Source of the DNA: Pseudanabaena yagii GIHE-NHR1
GTDB lineage: Bacteria > Cyanobacteriota > Cyanobacteriia > Pseudanabaenales > Pseudanabaenaceae
NCBI RefSeq assembly: GCF_012863495.1
Contig: NZ_JAAVJL010000001.1
Coordinates: forward strand, 1,054,001-1,118,000
DNA: 64,000 bases
Reading direction: 5' to 3'
Every line of letters starts with the position of its first letter. Position 1 is the stretch's first letter. The notes beneath the pieces were generated by a model. It saw only the letters and a program-made list of their open reading frames with translations, ran no database searches and was not told the origin of the DNA. Of the stretch, positions 1 through 10,863 are shown piece by piece. The translations under genes and the position numbers were made by a program.

Positions 1-965
1 CTAGGAGAAATCTCACTTGCAATATGACTAAAAAAATCATTCTTAATGCTTTGGCTGAGATAGGCAGGCAAAATCATCACTGATGACGCAAAAATGATTG
101 GCATTACACCGCCTTGATTTAAACGTAATGGCAAATAAGAAGCTTGTTCGCGATAGAGTTTTCGTCCAACTTGACGACGTGCAGAAATAATCGGAATTCG
201 CCTTGTTCCTTCTTGTACAAACACAATGCCAATAATCATGAGCAAGAAGATCGCGAGTAACAAGATGACACCACCAACTCGCGAGCTATCTTTTTGAGCA
301 AGGGCGATCGTGTCTCCCAAGGATTTTGGTAAGTTTGCCACAATACTAATAAAAATTAGTAGGGAAGCGCCATTACCAACACCCTTTTCGGTAATCAATT
401 CGCCAGCCCACATCACAAACATAGAGCCAGCAGCAAGGGCAACTGTAGTCTGAAAAATGAAACTGGAAAAAATAACCCTACCATCGCCGAGGGAAATCCA
501 ATTCGCACTAGCTTCGGATAGTACACCTGAGTTTTGCACCCAAACTCCTAAACCCCAACTTTGGATAACTGCCCAAACAAAGGCAACATAGCGTGTGTAT
601 TGAGAAATTTTTCTTCTACCTGCTTCACCTTCATTCTTTTGAAGATTTTCTAAGCTAGGTAGTGCTGATGTCATCAGTTGCATGATGATCGAAGCGTTAA
701 TAAATGGCAAAATACCAAGGGCAAAAATACCCAACAGCGACAAACCGCCACCAGAGAAAATATCTAAGAAATTAACTACAGCATTATTTTTAACAATTTC
801 TGTAAATCGGAGGCGATCGACTCCTGGTAAGGGTAAATAAATTCCCAGTCTAACTAATATCAAAACGCCCACAGTAACTAGCAAACGTCCCCGCAATCCT
901 GCGGCTTGAGCCATTTGCAAAAAAGTTTCTTGGGCTGTCGGGGTCTTTCCTTTACTGACAACCAT
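1..965 (-). CDS. secY: Preprotein translocase subunit SecY (partial, runs off the left edge)
   Basis: Pore-forming subunit of the SecYEG translocon in plasma and thylakoid membranes. Reading from the ATG at 965 gives MVVSKGKTPTAQETFLQMAQ and then alternating hydrophobic segments. Family signatures are visible: a GGLSLLGIFALGILPFINAS plug/TM2 region and a RRIPIISARRQVG cytosolic loop. About 321 of the usual 430-440 residues are present; the C-terminus lies outside the window. It closes the spc-type run after rplO, but 181 bp and a terminator-like hairpin separate the two, so it may be partly uncoupled from the ribosomal genes. Confidence 0.95.
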   Translation of the reverse strand, partial: MVVSKGKTPTAQETFLQMAQAAGLRGRLLVTVGVLILVRLGIYLPLPGVDRLRFTEIVKNNAVVNFLDIFSGGGLSLLGIFALGILPFINASIIMQLMTSALPSLENLQKNEGEAGRRKISQYTRYVAFVWAVIQSWGLGVWVQNSGVLSEASANWISLGDGRVIFSSFIFQTTVALAAGSMFVMWAGELITEKGVGNGASLLIFISIVANLPKSLGDTIALAQKDSSRVGGVILLLAIFLLMIIGIVFVQEGTRRIPIISARRQVGRKLYREQASYLPLRLNQGGVMPIIFASSVMILPAYLSQSIKNDFFSHIASEISP

Positions 966-1093
966 AACTAAACTTACCTCAAGGCTAATGGTCTATAGGC
1001 TAGGGTAGGCGATGCATTGCACCACCTACCCTAGCTATGAAATATATTGTAGTTCGATGATGAACAGTGCAATCTATAGTTATCCAAAACGAA

Positions 1094-1144
1094 AAAAGAG
1101 AATATGTGGCGAAGCGTCTAGCACCTCGCCACATATTCTCTTTT
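1094..1144 (-). terminator. Hairpin between rplO and secY
   Basis: A 19-bp perfect stem with a 13-nt loop starts just past the rplO stop. Read on the minus strand it begins with A residues and ends in a T-run, the shape of an intrinsic terminator or attenuator. It would lower readthrough from the ribosomal genes into secY. Confidence 0.6.
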
Positions 1145-1146
1145 GC

Positions 1147-1593
1147 TTAGGCAGTAACTTCTACAGTGCCACCAGCAGCTTCGATTTTCGCTTTAGCCGA
1201 GGCAGTGATTGAATGTGCACGAACATTCAGTGCAACATTAACCTCACCTCTTCCTAAAATCCGCAAAGCTCCATCATTTTGAGTAACGATACCTGCGTCA
1301 ATTAAAGAATCAAGTGTTACTTCCGTACCTTTTGGTAATCCACTTAATTGATCGAGGTTCACAATTGTAAAATGCTTAGGATTGACAATTGTGAAGTGCT
1401 TAAGTTTGGGTACTCGTCTGTAAAGGGGAATTTGACCACCTTCAAATCCAGGTCTAGTGGGACGACCTGAACGAGATTTTTGACCGCGCATACCAAATCC
1501 ACCACTAGCACCTTGCCCTGCGGCAATACCACGCCCGATTCGACGCTTACGATGCTGTGAGCCTTCTTGAGGCTGAAGATCGTCAATTCTCAT
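1147..1593 (-). CDS. rplO: 50S ribosomal protein L15
   Basis: Large-subunit protein, 148 aa, normal bacterial length. The N-terminus [20 protein letters not shown] and the Gly/Arg-rich [19 protein letters not shown] stretch are diagnostic and bind 23S rRNA. Last ribosomal gene of the run, 54 bp after rpsE. Confidence 0.97.
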   Translation of the reverse strand: MRIDDLQPQEGSQHRKRRIGRGIAAGQGASGGFGMRGQKSRSGRPTRPGFEGGQIPLYRRVPKLKHFTIVNPKHFTIVNLDQLSGLPKGTEVTLDSLIDAGIVTQNDGALRILGRGEVNVALNVRAHSITASAKAKIEAAGGTVEVTA

Positions 1594-1647
1594 AGTTTTT
1601 TCTCATTTATCGTTGGTGCAATGACGGCGCTACGCACCGTTATTGCA

Positions 1648-2259
1648 TTAATTAAATAACTGCTCAAGTGTGATACCACGGGATCTGGCAACTTCACCAA
1701 AGGTACGCAATGTCGAGAGTGCATTAATAGCAGCACGAGCATTGTTTAATGGGCTGCTGGAGCCGAGTTGTTTCGCCAAAATATTTTTGACACCAGCCAG
1801 TTCAAGTACAGTTCTGACGGCTCCACCAGCGATTACCCCAGTACCAGGGGATGCAGGACGGATGATTACTTTTGCACCACCGCCAATACCATTGGTGGGA
1901 TGAGGAATGGAATTAGCTTTGGTTAGAGGTACGTCGATCGCATGTTTTCTGGCATCAGCGACACCTTTTTTAACAGCGTTAATAACATCAGCAGCTTTGC
2001 CAACGCCAACACCAACTTGTCCTTTCTCATTACCGACGACCACGATCGCACGGAAACTGAGTTTTTTACCACCTTTAACCACCTTGGTTACACGGCGGAT
2101 TTGGACAACTCGTTCTTGCCATTCAGATTCTTTCTCGGTACGAGCGCGATCGTTTTTCTTACTATCACGCTTACCTTTGCGTTTTTCTTCACGGCTATCG
2201 CCATTGTCGCCGCCGCCGTCGCGACCGCCACCTGGTTTGGATTCTCTATTCTTAGCCAT
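1648..2259 (-). CDS. rpsE: 30S ribosomal protein S5
   Basis: Small-subunit protein of the decoding-accuracy region, 203 aa. The S5 double-stranded RNA-binding fold starts near residue 48 ([20 protein letters not shown]) and the C-terminal domain carries [21 protein letters not shown]. The first ~45 residues are a highly charged Gly/Asp/Arg/Lys extension absent from the ~166-aa E. coli protein; I believe such extensions are common in cyanobacteria. The 38-bp spacing after rplR fits cotranscription. Confidence 0.97.
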   Translation of the reverse strand: MAKNRESKPGGGRDGGGDNGDSREEKRKGKRDSKKNDRARTEKESEWQERVVQIRRVTKVVKGGKKLSFRAIVVVGNEKGQVGVGVGKAADVINAVKKGVADARKHAIDVPLTKANSIPHPTNGIGGGAKVIIRPASPGTGVIAGGAVRTVLELAGVKNILAKQLGSSSPLNNARAAINALSTLRTFGEVARSRGITLEQLFN

Positions 2260-2297
2260 AGTTTTTATATCTATTGATTCACTGGATGATTCATTGC

Positions 2298-2660
2298 TTA
2301 AAAATCGAGACCTGCTTCGCGGGCAGCTTCAGCGAGAGCTTGGACTCTACCGTGATAGAGGTTGCCACCGCGATCAAATACGACTTTGGTAATTCCCTTA
2401 GCGATCGCTCTTTCCGCAATCAAAGCACCGACTTTTGCCGAAGCTTCAGAGTTAGCTGTGGAACCAACTTTTTCACGGATATCCGATTCAAGGGTAGATG
2501 CAGCAACGAGAGTATGCTGTGCTACATCATCGATCACTTGCGCCACAATATGCTTGTTAGAGCGATAAATAGCTAAACGAGGACGTTCGGGGGTTCCTGT
2601 TAACCCTTTACGAATTCGCTTGTGGCGGCTTATGGTTGCTTGTCTACGACTGACACTCAT
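2298..2660 (-). CDS. rplR: 50S ribosomal protein L18
   Basis: 5S rRNA-binding protein, 120 aa. Typical start [20 protein letters not shown], the core [20 protein letters not shown], and C-terminus [20 protein letters not shown]. Lies between rplF and rpsE, the expected spc order. Confidence 0.97.
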   Translation of the reverse strand: MSVSRRQATISRHKRIRKGLTGTPERPRLAIYRSNKHIVAQVIDDVAQHTLVAASTLESDIREKVGSTANSEASAKVGALIAERAIAKGITKVVFDRGGNLYHGRVQALAEAAREAGLDF

Positions 2661-2761
2661 ATTGTTCGTAACCTATCGACTTTGTATCGATTCTATCTAA
2701 AATTAAAGATTAAGAAAATTAAATAAAGAAGGCAGAAAAACTTTTGAAATAAAGTCTAATC

Positions 2762-3325
2762 TTACTTCTTACCAGTCTTACCAGCCTTACGTCTGACGAA
2801 TTCACCGAAGTAACGAATGCCCTTACCTTTGTAAACTTCAGGTGGACGTACAGCACGGATCTTGGCAGCTAAGTTACCGACGACTTCCTTGTCAATCCCT
2901 TCAACAACAATGAATGTACCTTGAGGGACTTTCTTGCCAGCAGCATCTTCCACAGCAAGAGAAATTCCTGAAGGAGGGACAATATCAACAGTATGGCTAT
3001 AGCCAACGGTTAGCACAATATTGCTACCATTCAGGTTGGCACGATAACCAACCCCTTGGATTTCTAGCTTGCGCTGAAAACCTGTAGATACACCTTCGAC
3101 CATATTGGCTACAAGGGTACGAAAGAGACCATGCTGTTGACGAGCAGGTCGAGATTCATTAACGCGATTGACAATCAAGGTGTTTTCTTCCTGAACCACT
3201 TCTACGGTGTTAGGTAATACGCGCTTCAGTTCACCTTTTGGTCCTTTGACTGTCACCTCTTGCCCTGCGATGGAGACCGCAACCTTAGGAGGCAGAGGAA
3301 TGGGACGTTTTCCAATACGAGACAT
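2762..3325 (-). CDS. rplF: 50S ribosomal protein L6
   Basis: Large-subunit protein, 187 aa. [12 protein letters not shown] is the classic N-terminus, and [19 protein letters not shown] is the conserved C-terminal L6 signature. Two tandem L6 folds by family. Followed by ~100 bp of AT-rich spacer before rplR. Confidence 0.97.
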   Translation of the reverse strand: MSRIGKRPIPLPPKVAVSIAGQEVTVKGPKGELKRVLPNTVEVVQEENTLIVNRVNESRPARQQHGLFRTLVANMVEGVSTGFQRKLEIQGVGYRANLNGSNIVLTVGYSHTVDIVPPSGISLAVEDAAGKKVPQGTFIVVEGIDKEVVGNLAAKIRAVRPPEVYKGKGIRYFGEFVRRKAGKTGKK

Positions 3326-3373
3326 ATCTGTTTTCCTTTGCTTGTGTGTTATTCCTGAATTAACAGTTCTGAG

Positions 3374-3775
3374 TTACCAGATATAGCAAAGAACTTCACC
3401 GCCGACCCCTTGTTTGCGAGCTTCGCGATCGGTCAAGATGCCTTTGGAGGTGGAAATAATGGCGATGCCGATTCCACCTAATACACGGGGTAGTTCCTTA
3501 GAGTTTGAGTAAACCCGTAAACCAGGTTTGCTAACGCGCTTGAGGCGCTTAATGATTGATTGACGGTTCTTGCCTTCGTACTTGAGAGAAACTACTAAGC
3601 GTCGATCAATATTTTCGCCAGTTTCTTCAAAGTCTGCAATAAAACCTTCTTGCTTAAGTACTCGAGCAATGCTTAATGTCAACTTTGTCGCAGGGATTGC
3701 GGTTGTTTGGTGCTTCGCAAGTGTGGCATTGCGAATGCGTGTAAGCATGTCCGAGATGGTGTCGTTGGTAGCCAT
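3374..3775 (-). CDS. rpsH: 30S ribosomal protein S8
   Basis: Primary 16S rRNA-binding protein, 133 aa. Starts [17 protein letters not shown]; the C-terminal signature [20 protein letters not shown] and the end GGEVLCYIW are diagnostic. It follows rplE directly; bacteria with rpsN in this operon carry it at this point, and it is absent here as usual in cyanobacteria. Confidence 0.97.
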   Translation of the reverse strand: MATNDTISDMLTRIRNATLAKHQTTAIPATKLTLSIARVLKQEGFIADFEETGENIDRRLVVSLKYEGKNRQSIIKRLKRVSKPGLRVYSNSKELPRVLGGIGIAIISTSKGILTDREARKQGVGGEVLCYIW

Positions 3776-3798
3776 CCTTATCTCCTAATTCGATCTAC

Positions 3799-4344
3799 TT
3801 ATGATTCTCTAAAGGGCATACCGACTGCTTTCAGGAGCGCACGTCCTTCTTCATCTGTGTTGGCAGTGGTGATGATGGAAATATCAAGCCCCCGAATTTG
3901 CTCAATACTGTCGTAGCTGATTTCGGGGAAGATAAGTTGCTCGCGAACACCGAGGGTATAGTTACCACGTCCATCAAAACTCTTGGGACTCACACCACGA
4001 AAATCACGGATGCGAGGCAAAGAGAAGTTGATCAAACGGTCTAAGAAATTGTTCATCTTGTCGCGGCGTAGAGTGACTACGATCCCGACAGGCATTCCTT
4101 GACGCAGTTTAAAACCTGCGATCGCTTTTTTTGCTCTTGTCACTACAGGCTTTTGACCAGCGATCGTCGCGATTTCGGTCAGGGAGGCTTCTAGGGACTT
4201 AGCATTCTGAGCAGCTTCACCCAGACCGCGATTGATGACAACCTTCTCAAATTTGGGAACTTGATGAATATTGGTGTACTTGAACTGTTCCATTAGCTTA
4301 GGAACAGCTTGCTTAGCATAGACTTCGGTGAACGGTGTTAGCAT
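3799..4344 (-). CDS. rplE: 50S ribosomal protein L5
   Basis: 5S rRNA-binding central protuberance protein, 181 aa. Conserved motifs [18 protein letters not shown], the [19 protein letters not shown] block and [20 protein letters not shown]. Close spacing (23 bp) to rpsH. Confidence 0.97.
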   Translation of the reverse strand: MLTPFTEVYAKQAVPKLMEQFKYTNIHQVPKFEKVVINRGLGEAAQNAKSLEASLTEIATIAGQKPVVTRAKKAIAGFKLRQGMPVGIVVTLRRDKMNNFLDRLINFSLPRIRDFRGVSPKSFDGRGNYTLGVREQLIFPEISYDSIEQIRGLDISIITTANTDEEGRALLKAVGMPFRES

Positions 4345-4391
4345 TTTATCTTCCTCGATGAATTTTCCTGGGCTTGGTCAGGTTTCTAGAA

Positions 4392-4775
4392 TTATTTCTT
4401 GTCAGTCTTGGCAGAATCAATGATTTCGCCAGTTTTCTTGAGCATTCTTACTTTTTTGCCATCTTCTGTGAAGGTAATAGCAGCACGACTAGCGGTCTTT
4501 TCCTTCTCGGAGTACAACAAAACTTTAGAACTGTGAATGGGAAACTCGCGGGTGATGATTTGTCCAGACTCGCCATCAGCTTGAGGCTTGACATGTTTAG
4601 TCTTGACATTTACACCTTCAACAATGATGGTGCTATCTTTAGGAAAAACTTGGAGAACTTTGCCAACAGTTCCTTTCGAGCTTCCTGAAATCACTTGAAC
4701 GAGGTCATCTTTCTTAACGTGAACCTTAAAAGATTTACGGTTTCCACGATATTGGGGCTTGGGTTTGAAGGGCAT
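4392..4775 (-). CDS. rplX: 50S ribosomal protein L24
   Basis: Assembly-initiator protein, 127 aa, slightly longer than the ~104-aa E. coli form. The KOW motif is clear: [19 protein letters not shown] followed by [20 protein letters not shown]. The start codon overlaps the rplN stop by one base, implying coupled translation. Confidence 0.96.
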   Translation of the reverse strand: MPFKPKPQYRGNRKSFKVHVKKDDLVQVISGSSKGTVGKVLQVFPKDSTIIVEGVNVKTKHVKPQADGESGQIITREFPIHSSKVLLYSEKEKTASRAAITFTEDGKKVRMLKKTGEIIDSAKTDKK

Positions 4776-5143
4776 TACAGTACCTCTGGCGCTAGGGAGA
4801 TAATTTTGGTGAAGTTTTTATCCCGCAACTCACGCGCAACTGGACCAAATACGCGCGTTCCTTTGGGGTTGCCGTCTTGGTTGATGATTACAGCAGCATT
4901 GTCGTCAAAACGAATTCTCATACCGCTTTCACGGTTGATTGATGCTTTGGTACGAACGATGACAGCACGGACAACATCAGATTTTTTAACTGGCATATTA
5001 GGCGCAGCGTCTTTAACAGTGGCGATAATTACATCTCCAACTGCACCGAACACACGGTTGCCGCCTGCCAGTACGCGGATACATAGGAGCTTCTTAGCAC
5101 CGCTATTATCCGCAACATTTAGATAAGACTCTTGTTGAATCAT
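4775..5143 (-). CDS. rplN: 50S ribosomal protein L14
   Basis: Subunit-interface protein, 122 aa, canonical length. [20 protein letters not shown] and the C-terminus [20 protein letters not shown] are family signatures. Three bases separate it from rpsQ; it overlaps rplX by one base. Confidence 0.98.
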   Translation of the reverse strand: MIQQESYLNVADNSGAKKLLCIRVLAGGNRVFGAVGDVIIATVKDAAPNMPVKKSDVVRAVIVRTKASINRESGMRIRFDDNAAVIINQDGNPKGTRVFGPVARELRDKNFTKIISLAPEVL

Positions 5144-5146
5144 GGC

Positions 5147-5398
5147 TTATGCTTCCGAGCTAGATGAGAGAATCTCTACAACTTCCCATCGCTTTGTACG
5201 GCTGAGGGGACGGGTTTCCCGAATTTTGACGCGATCGCCTTCACGGGTTTTATCTTCTTCATCGTGGGCTTTAAACTTAGTCGTTTTGACCACGATTTTT
5301 CCATACTTGGGGTGAGAAGTGCGGTTTTCAACTGCTACAACCACCGTCTTTTGCATTTTATCGCTGACGACAACGCCAACTTTTTCTTTTACTGCCAT
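5147..5398 (-). CDS. rpsQ: 30S ribosomal protein S17
   Basis: 16S rRNA-binding protein, 83 aa. [20 protein letters not shown] is the standard start, and [18 protein letters not shown] is the S17 signature. Sits between rpmC and rplN. Confidence 0.97.
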   Translation of the reverse strand: MAVKEKVGVVVSDKMQKTVVVAVENRTSHPKYGKIVVKTTKFKAHDEEDKTREGDRVKIRETRPLSRTKRWEVVEILSSSSEA

Positions 5399-5455
5399 TG
5401 CTAGTTCCTATGTCTTTAAATCTTAAGTTTTTAAATTTGCTGTTAGATAGCTCTC

Positions 5456-5659
5456 TTAAGCTCTGGACAGGCGTTCACGCTCGACAGTCAGCAATTGTGA
5501 TAAGCGATGCTTTGCGTGTTTGAACTGATGAGGCTGCACGGGCTGTCTAGTTGCCTGCTTAAAGCGCAAATCAAATAGCTCTTTTTTGACGCTCAAGATC
5601 TGTGCTTTCAACTCATCATCAGATAGTTCTCTGGTTTCTTGGACTTTTGGGAGTGCCAT
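5456..5659 (-). CDS. rpmC: 50S ribosomal protein L29
   Basis: Exit-tunnel protein, 67 aa. I take the internal ATG at 5659 ([20 protein letters not shown]): this gives normal L29 length and places the start just downstream of the rplP stop at 5664. A longer frame reading back into rplP has no homology logic. Core [15 protein letters not shown] is diagnostic. Confidence 0.95.
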   Translation of the reverse strand: MALPKVQETRELSDDELKAQILSVKKELFDLRFKQATRQPVQPHQFKHAKHRLSQLLTVERERLSRA

Positions 5660-5663
5660 ATCT

Positions 5664-6077
5664 TTACTCCTTCTCACGGATAACAAATCTGGTTTTGATC
5701 GGCATCTTGGCAGCAGCCAAACGGATAGCCTCTCTTGCGGTCTCTTCAGCAACACCTGCGACTTCAAACATGATCCGCCCAGGCTTAACTACTGCTACCC
5801 AAAATTCTGGAGCACCTTTACCAGAACCCATACGGGTTTCAGCAGGGCGCATAGTTACAGGCTTGTCTGGGAAAATACGAATCCAGATTTTGCCACCGCG
5901 ACGGATGTAGCGGTTCATGGCACGACGGGCAGCTTCGATTTGGCGAGAAGTAATCCAAGAAGGCTCTAGAGCCTGCATGGCGTAATCACCAAAGTTGATT
6001 TCAGCTCCTCTGGTAGCGGGACCCGCCATCCGACCGCGTTGCTGCTTACGAAATTTTGTACGTTTAGGACTTAACAT
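5664..6077 (-). CDS. rplP: 50S ribosomal protein L16
   Basis: A-site/P-site proximal protein, 137 aa. Starts [17 protein letters not shown]; the signatures [17 protein letters not shown] and [17 protein letters not shown] are present. A 26-bp gap follows rpsC. Confidence 0.98.
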   Translation of the reverse strand: MLSPKRTKFRKQQRGRMAGPATRGAEINFGDYAMQALEPSWITSRQIEAARRAMNRYIRRGGKIWIRIFPDKPVTMRPAETRMGSGKGAPEFWVAVVKPGRIMFEVAGVAEETAREAIRLAAAKMPIKTRFVIREKE

Positions 6078-6103
6078 GGTTCAAAACTCTAGATGACAGA
6101 AGT

Positions 6104-6850
6104 TTATCCTTCAGCGCTAGAACGATCCTCAAATTGGGGACGACGTTGCTGGCGACGACGGGGTTGAGCGGCTGGAGCAGGAGCTTCTTCGCCTTCGATA
6201 ATTTCGCCTTTAAAGATCCAGACTTTGATGCCAATGACACCATAAATAGTTCTGGATGTTTTATAGCTGTAGTCAATGTCAGCACGGAGGGTATGTAGAG
6301 GTACGCGACCTTCACGAACCCACTCAGTTCTCGCAATTTCAGCGCCATTGAGACGACCACTGATTTGCACCTTGATACCTTCGATGCCTGCACGCTGCGC
6401 TCTTTGAATTGCTTGGCGAACGACACGACGGAAAGAAACACGACGTTCGATTTGTTGAGCAATGTATTCAGCAATCAGAGGTGCTTCTGCATCAACTCTG
6501 GTAACTTCGGTAACATTGATCCGAACTTGGCTGGTTCCTGTTTTTTTGAGGGAACCATCTTGTTCAAGGTACTTCACTAGACCGACACGCAATTGCTCGA
6601 TACCAGCACCACCACGACCAACAACTACACCAGGACGAGCGGTACGGATTTCGAGATCAACTTGATCGGCTTTGCGGTCAATCAAAATCTCAGCGATACC
6701 TGCATTGCTCAAGGTCTTTTCAATATACTTACGGATTTTGTTGTCTTCTTCAGCCAAGACACCGTAACGATTGACATCAGCATACCAACGAGAGAGGTGG
6801 GATTTGGTGATGCCGAGGCGTAACCCTGTTGGGTGAATCTTCTGACCCAT
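6104..6850 (-). CDS. rpsC: 30S ribosomal protein S3
   Basis: mRNA-entry and helicase-associated protein, 248 aa from the ATG at 6850 ([20 protein letters not shown]), two bases after the rplV stop. An upstream in-frame start at 6895 would overlap rplV and adds non-homologous residues. The KH domain with [13 protein letters not shown] and the C-terminal [15 protein letters not shown] block are clear. The tail is Pro/Arg-rich. Confidence 0.96.
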   Translation of the reverse strand: MGQKIHPTGLRLGITKSHLSRWYADVNRYGVLAEEDNKIRKYIEKTLSNAGIAEILIDRKADQVDLEIRTARPGVVVGRGGAGIEQLRVGLVKYLEQDGSLKKTGTSQVRINVTEVTRVDAEAPLIAEYIAQQIERRVSFRRVVRQAIQRAQRAGIEGIKVQISGRLNGAEIARTEWVREGRVPLHTLRADIDYSYKTSRTIYGVIGIKVWIFKGEIIEGEEAPAPAAQPRRRQQRRPQFEDRSSAEG

Positions 6851-6852
6851 AC

Positions 6853-7209
6853 CTATTCTTCCTCCGATGGTTTGACGGTAATCGTAATATGACAAGTAGG
6901 CTTACGAATTTGGTAAGCACGACCTTGAGCGCGGGGACGGAAGCGCTTGAGGCTAGGTCCCATATCGGCGAAGGCTTGGTTAACTACTAGGGATGCGGGA
7001 TCAAGTCCAGCATTATGTTCAGCATTAGCTACGGCAGAACGCAATACCTTGGTGATTGGTTCGCAGGAGCGATAGGGCATGAACTCAAGAATCATTAATG
7101 CTTCACGGTAGCTACGACCACGGATTTGGTCGAGTACTCGGCGCACCTTGTGGGGGGACATCCGAATGTATTTAGCTACGGCAGGGATTTCGTTTTGGGC
7201 AAGGATCAT
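6853..7209 (-). CDS. rplV: 50S ribosomal protein L22
   Basis: Exit-tunnel protein, 118 aa. The start region [20 protein letters not shown] and the terminal [20 protein letters not shown] are typical, including the basic tip that reaches the tunnel. Two bases before rpsC. Confidence 0.97.
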   Translation of the reverse strand: MILAQNEIPAVAKYIRMSPHKVRRVLDQIRGRSYREALMILEFMPYRSCEPITKVLRSAVANAEHNAGLDPASLVVNQAFADMGPSLKRFRPRAQGRAYQIRKPTCHITITVKPSEEE

Positions 7210-7227
7210 TTTTATCTACCTGTCTAC

Positions 7228-7506
7228 CTATCTCTTGGCCTTTTTGTCGCTCTTGGCATGACCGCGGAAGGTGCGAGTAGGGGCAAACTCACCGAGTTTG
7301 TGTCCTACCATTTGCTCCGTGACATATACAGGAACGTGCTGTTTTCCGTTATGGCAGGCAATGGTATGCCCGATCATTTGAGGAAGAATTGTGGAAGCGC
7401 GAGACCATGTTTTAACAACTTGCTTTTCGCCTTTGGCGTTGAGCTTTTCGATTTTGGTCAGTAAGTGATCGGCAACAAAGGGACCTTTTTTTAGCGATCG
7501 CGTCAT
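7228..7506 (-). CDS. rpsS: 30S ribosomal protein S19
   Basis: Small-subunit head protein, 92 aa. [20 protein letters not shown] and the signature [18 protein letters not shown] are conserved. Stands between rplB and rplV as expected. Confidence 0.98.
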   Translation of the reverse strand: MTRSLKKGPFVADHLLTKIEKLNAKGEKQVVKTWSRASTILPQMIGHTIACHNGKQHVPVYVTEQMVGHKLGEFAPTRTFRGHAKSDKKAKR

Positions 7507-7570
7507 AATTTGTATTCTCTAAATAAGTCTTCGAGCTAAGTAACCACTTCGCAGTTGCTTAGCAAAAAAA

Positions 7571-8437
7571 TTAAGCGTTACGTCCGCCCTTACCGCGCTT
7601 CGAGGACTTGCGACGGCGACGAACAATGAGAGCATCACTGAGTTTGCCCTTCTTACGAGTCTTGTAACCCAAGGTTGGTTTACCCCAAGGTGTAACAGGA
7701 CCACTACGTCCGATGGGGGCACAACCTTCACCACCACCATGGGGGTGATCGACTGGGTTCATGACCATACCACGAACTTTAGGACGACGGTTCAACCAAC
7801 GGCTACGACCTGCTTTACCAAGACTGGTGTTGCTATGATCGAGGTTACCAACTTGTCCGATAGTCGCAAAGCAATCCTTACGAATCAAGCGAACTTCGCT
7901 AGAAGGAAGCTTAAGAGTAACAAAATCACCTTCTTTTGCTGCGATTTGAGCACCAGCTCCAGCAGAACGAACAATTTGACCACCCTTTCCAGGTACTAGT
8001 TCAACGTTGTGAACAATTGTACCGAGAGGAATGTTTGCCAGAGGCATAGCGTTGCCGATTTCAAAAGGAACGCTACCTGTACCTGCTTGGATTTTATTGC
8101 CAACGGCAATACCCTTGGGAGCAAGAATGTATCTCTTTTCACCGTCTTCGTACTGCAATAGAGCAATGCGAGAGGTACGGTTGGGATCGTACTCGATCGC
8201 AATGACTTCAGCGATGATGTCACGTTTGTTACGTTTGAAATCGATAATCCGATAAAGACGCTTGTGACCGCCGCCACGTCTACGGCTAGTAATTACACCC
8301 CGGTTATTACGTCCACGCTTGCGATGGACATGGGTGGTTAAAGACTTTTCGGGTTCTGATTTGGTGATTTCCGCAAAGTCCGAGACAACGGTTTGTCTGG
8401 TACTAGCGGTATACGGTTTATATGCACGAACGCCCAT
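7571..8437 (-). CDS. rplB: 50S ribosomal protein L2
   Basis: Peptidyl-transferase-centre protein, 288 aa. Starts [20 protein letters not shown]; the conserved C-terminal [18 protein letters not shown] contains the functionally important His. The C-terminus is Lys/Arg-rich, as in the family. Confidence 0.98.
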   Translation of the reverse strand: MGVRAYKPYTASTRQTVVSDFAEITKSEPEKSLTTHVHRKRGRNNRGVITSRRRGGGHKRLYRIIDFKRNKRDIIAEVIAIEYDPNRTSRIALLQYEDGEKRYILAPKGIAVGNKIQAGTGSVPFEIGNAMPLANIPLGTIVHNVELVPGKGGQIVRSAGAGAQIAAKEGDFVTLKLPSSEVRLIRKDCFATIGQVGNLDHSNTSLGKAGRSRWLNRRPKVRGMVMNPVDHPHGGGEGCAPIGRSGPVTPWGKPTLGYKTRKKGKLSDALIVRRRRKSSKRGKGGRNA

Positions 8438-8482
8438 AATTGTCTGATGTTGTTAAAGAACAGTTCTCTGGTTTTGTTTTTT

Positions 8483-8519
8483 GTTCAACATGAATAACTG
8501 AAAGTTATTCATGTTGAAC
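8483..8519 (-). repeat. Perfect 17-bp hairpin between rplW and rplB
   Basis: GTTCAACATGAATAACT pairs perfectly with its complement around a 3-nt loop. It starts two bases after the rplW stop, inside the ribosomal operon. No T-run follows on the minus strand, so simple intrinsic termination is unlikely; an RNA-stability or processing element is possible. Confidence 0.6.
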
Positions 8520-8521
8520 TT

Positions 8522-8836
8522 TTACACATCTGGGAACAAATCGATTTTGCTGCCTTCAGCGAGGGTGACGATCGCTCTTTTGATTTGAGCGCGTTTGCCT
8601 GCGAACTTACCAATCCGACGCGCCTGTGCGGGTGGGTTATGGGTGTTCACTTTCTTAACCTTGACTGAGAACAAACTCTCAATTGCAGCTTTGATTTCAG
8701 GCTTAGTGGCATCATGCACAACATCAAAGGTGTACTTGTTGCTTTCTAATTGTCTGGTTGCCTTTTCATTGAGCAGAGGGCGACGAATGAGATCGGGCAA
8801 GCGACGGGGATCGAATTGGGTTGGGATCTTAGCCAT
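8522..8836 (-). CDS. rplW: 50S ribosomal protein L23
   Basis: Exit-site protein that docks SRP and trigger factor, 104 aa. The core [20 protein letters not shown] and [20 protein letters not shown] is the L23 fold signature. 28 bp after rplD. Confidence 0.96.
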   Translation of the reverse strand: MAKIPTQFDPRRLPDLIRRPLLNEKATRQLESNKYTFDVVHDATKPEIKAAIESLFSVKVKKVNTHNPPAQARRIGKFAGKRAQIKRAIVTLAEGSKIDLFPDV

Positions 8837-8864
8837 GGTGTTTATTTCTTCTACTTAGATTCCG

Positions 8865-9536
8865 TTATTCTGCATCTTCGACCGTAACGATCTCAGTTGC
8901 TAGCTTCGCATCGCCACCATACACTTCATGAATCTTGGCGATCGCCGAGCGCGTTGCCACAATTTTCTCAGCATTAACGATGTCGAAAATATTCAATTGA
9001 TCAGCCGCAAGCAACTGCAAGTTACGAATATTGCGAGCAGACAAAACAATGTTTTCTTCTTTTTGATCAATGATGACCAAAACCTTGCTGCCAGCTACTA
9101 CACCCCAACGCTCAAGAGCTTGAGTGAGTTCCTTGGTCTTAGGCTGTAAGAGATTTACGGCAAAATCTTCAACTACGATCAAATCTGCTGCGCGACCAGT
9201 GAATGCGGTGCGAAGAGCAAGACGACGCTCTTTGCGGTTCATCTTGGTATCGTAATCTCTAGGTTTTGGTCCAAAAATAGCACCACCACCACGGGTTAGA
9301 GGAGAACGAGTCGAACCTGCACGGGCGCGACCAGTACCCTTTTGTCTAAAAGGCTTACGACCACCACCACGAACTTCAGCGCGGGTCTTGCTGCTGGCTG
9401 TGCCTTGGCGGGCATTAGCGAGCTGTCTGACGAGGGCACGGTGTACTAGACCCTTTGCAGTTGCTTCTTTAGCAACACGCAATTCCAGATCTACCTCACC
9501 GATTTCCTTCCCTGTCCAATCTTTTACTATAGGCAT
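8865..9536 (-). CDS. rplD: 50S ribosomal protein L4
   Basis: Tunnel-wall protein, 223 aa. The tunnel-loop sequence [20 protein letters not shown] and [20 protein letters not shown] are characteristic. In enterobacteria L4 autoregulates the S10 operon; whether it does so here cannot be told from sequence. Confidence 0.97.
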   Translation of the reverse strand: MPIVKDWTGKEIGEVDLELRVAKEATAKGLVHRALVRQLANARQGTASSKTRAEVRGGGRKPFRQKGTGRARAGSTRSPLTRGGGAIFGPKPRDYDTKMNRKERRLALRTAFTGRAADLIVVEDFAVNLLQPKTKELTQALERWGVVAGSKVLVIIDQKEENIVLSARNIRNLQLLAADQLNIFDIVNAEKIVATRSAIAKIHEVYGGDAKLATEIVTVEDAE

Positions 9537-9577
9537 AACTTAAACTCTCTCGATCTCACGAACAAACTACTTAGTTC

Positions 9578-10219
9578 TTACTTAGCCTTGCCGACAATTA
9601 CGGTAGGAATGACATTAAGCAATGCACCAGCTTTACCGGGTACTGCTCCTTTAATTAGCAGCACGTTGTTCGCTGCATCGACCTTGACTATAGTTAGTTT
9701 CTTTACGGTGATTTGCTTACCGCCAAGACGACCAGCCATGCGCTTACCAGGATAAACACGACCAGGAGTTGTACCTGCGCCTGTCGAACCAGGTTGTCTG
9801 TGGTTTTTAGAACCGTGAGCCATCGGACCGCGACCAAAGTTGTGGCGCTTTTGATAACCAGCGAAACCTTTACCAATGCTAGTTCCAATTACATCAACGA
9901 TGTCGCCATCCTTGAACTGACTTACATCTAGGGTTTGTCCGATGGTGTAGTTGCTCACATCGTCCAAACGATATTCACGTAGGTGCTTAACAGGTTCTGC
10001 ACCTGATGCTTTCAAATGTCCCAATTCTGGCTTAGTTAAAAGCTTCTCACGAGTCTTACCATAACCAACTTGAATAGCTTTATAGCCTTCTTTGGTATCA
10101 GTCTTGACCTGTGTAACAGTGATGGGACCTGCATGGACAACGGTTACAGGAACAGCGTTGCCATCCGAATCGAATACTTGGGTCATCCCAAGTTTTGTGC
10201 CGAGAATTCCGACAGTCAT
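9578..10219 (-). CDS. rplC: 50S ribosomal protein L3
   Basis: Early-assembly protein, 213 aa and first gene of the run. [20 protein letters not shown] is the classic start; [20 protein letters not shown] is the L3 signature. The transcript must start in the 644-bp space upstream. Confidence 0.98.
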   Translation of the reverse strand: MTVGILGTKLGMTQVFDSDGNAVPVTVVHAGPITVTQVKTDTKEGYKAIQVGYGKTREKLLTKPELGHLKASGAEPVKHLREYRLDDVSNYTIGQTLDVSQFKDGDIVDVIGTSIGKGFAGYQKRHNFGRGPMAHGSKNHRQPGSTGAGTTPGRVYPGKRMAGRLGGKQITVKKLTIVKVDAANNVLLIKGAVPGKAGALLNVIPTVIVGKAK

Positions 10220-10863
10220 TAAAGTTAGCTCCGCTTGCTTGTGGCTGCAAATTAAATGGATTTTTCTTGCAGATTTTTGACAGGCTCAAAAGAGATCGGT
10301 TTCGATCTTAGTAAGAAGTATTTTTGTTGAAGACTGTTTAAGGGACTTCGAGACGACTTACGGCAGATGTCTAACCAATTTTGTTAGACTTGAGAAACAC
10401 AATCTCTTGGGTGGTCGTTATAAGCTAAAGAACTATAAGTTTGATTTAGCTTACTTATACCAATTGCGCGACTCAGACTTAAGAAACAAAGCCTACGCTT
10501 TTTTCTCAGTTTCTGTTTTTAGTCACGATTAGCAATCCTAACTCTAAGCGAGATGTTTTGTCTATAGTTTTTCAAAGTTTTTTGCAAAACTAAGATTACA
10601 ATGCCCTTGGGAAGTATTTGGTAGCATATAGACACAAGAATTTCTGATCGTTATCTGGGCTGGGGATTTCTGGGTACTATATTCATGGTGTGATGCCCAA
10701 CTCAGTGAAGGTGGTAAGCAACTTGATAGCGAGGCAAAATTTGCTTAGGAGAGTATTTCTCATAATTATCTGGAACGTAATGTTCTTTGCAACATCCTGC
10801 AAGATTTTATGATTTTGTTGATTATTTACATGGACGCTATGGCTTAACAGGTGTAATTAGGAA
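10220..10863. other. Divergent intergenic region, rplC / phytochrome kinase
   Basis: 644 bp of mainly AT-rich sequence between divergent genes. It must contain the promoter and long 5' leader of the ribosomal operon on the minus strand and the kinase promoter on the plus strand. I see no convincing -35/-10 pair with good spacing and no small coding frame. Confidence 0.6.

Noticed and set aside
1350-1420. Apparent internal duplication in L15 ([15 protein letters not shown])
   Set aside because: Other cyanobacterial and bacterial L15 proteins have two similar segments here, so this looks like normal family sequence rather than a recent duplication.
1907-2392. Open frames antisense to ribosomal genes (for example 161 residues here)
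   Set aside because: They are Ser/Leu-rich mirror translations of highly coding sequence; the ribosomal proteins on the other strand explain the openness.
6851-6895. Upstream start for S3 giving 263 residues
   Set aside because: It overlaps the end of rplV, and the added residues are not S3-like; MGQKIHP at 6850 is the conserved start.
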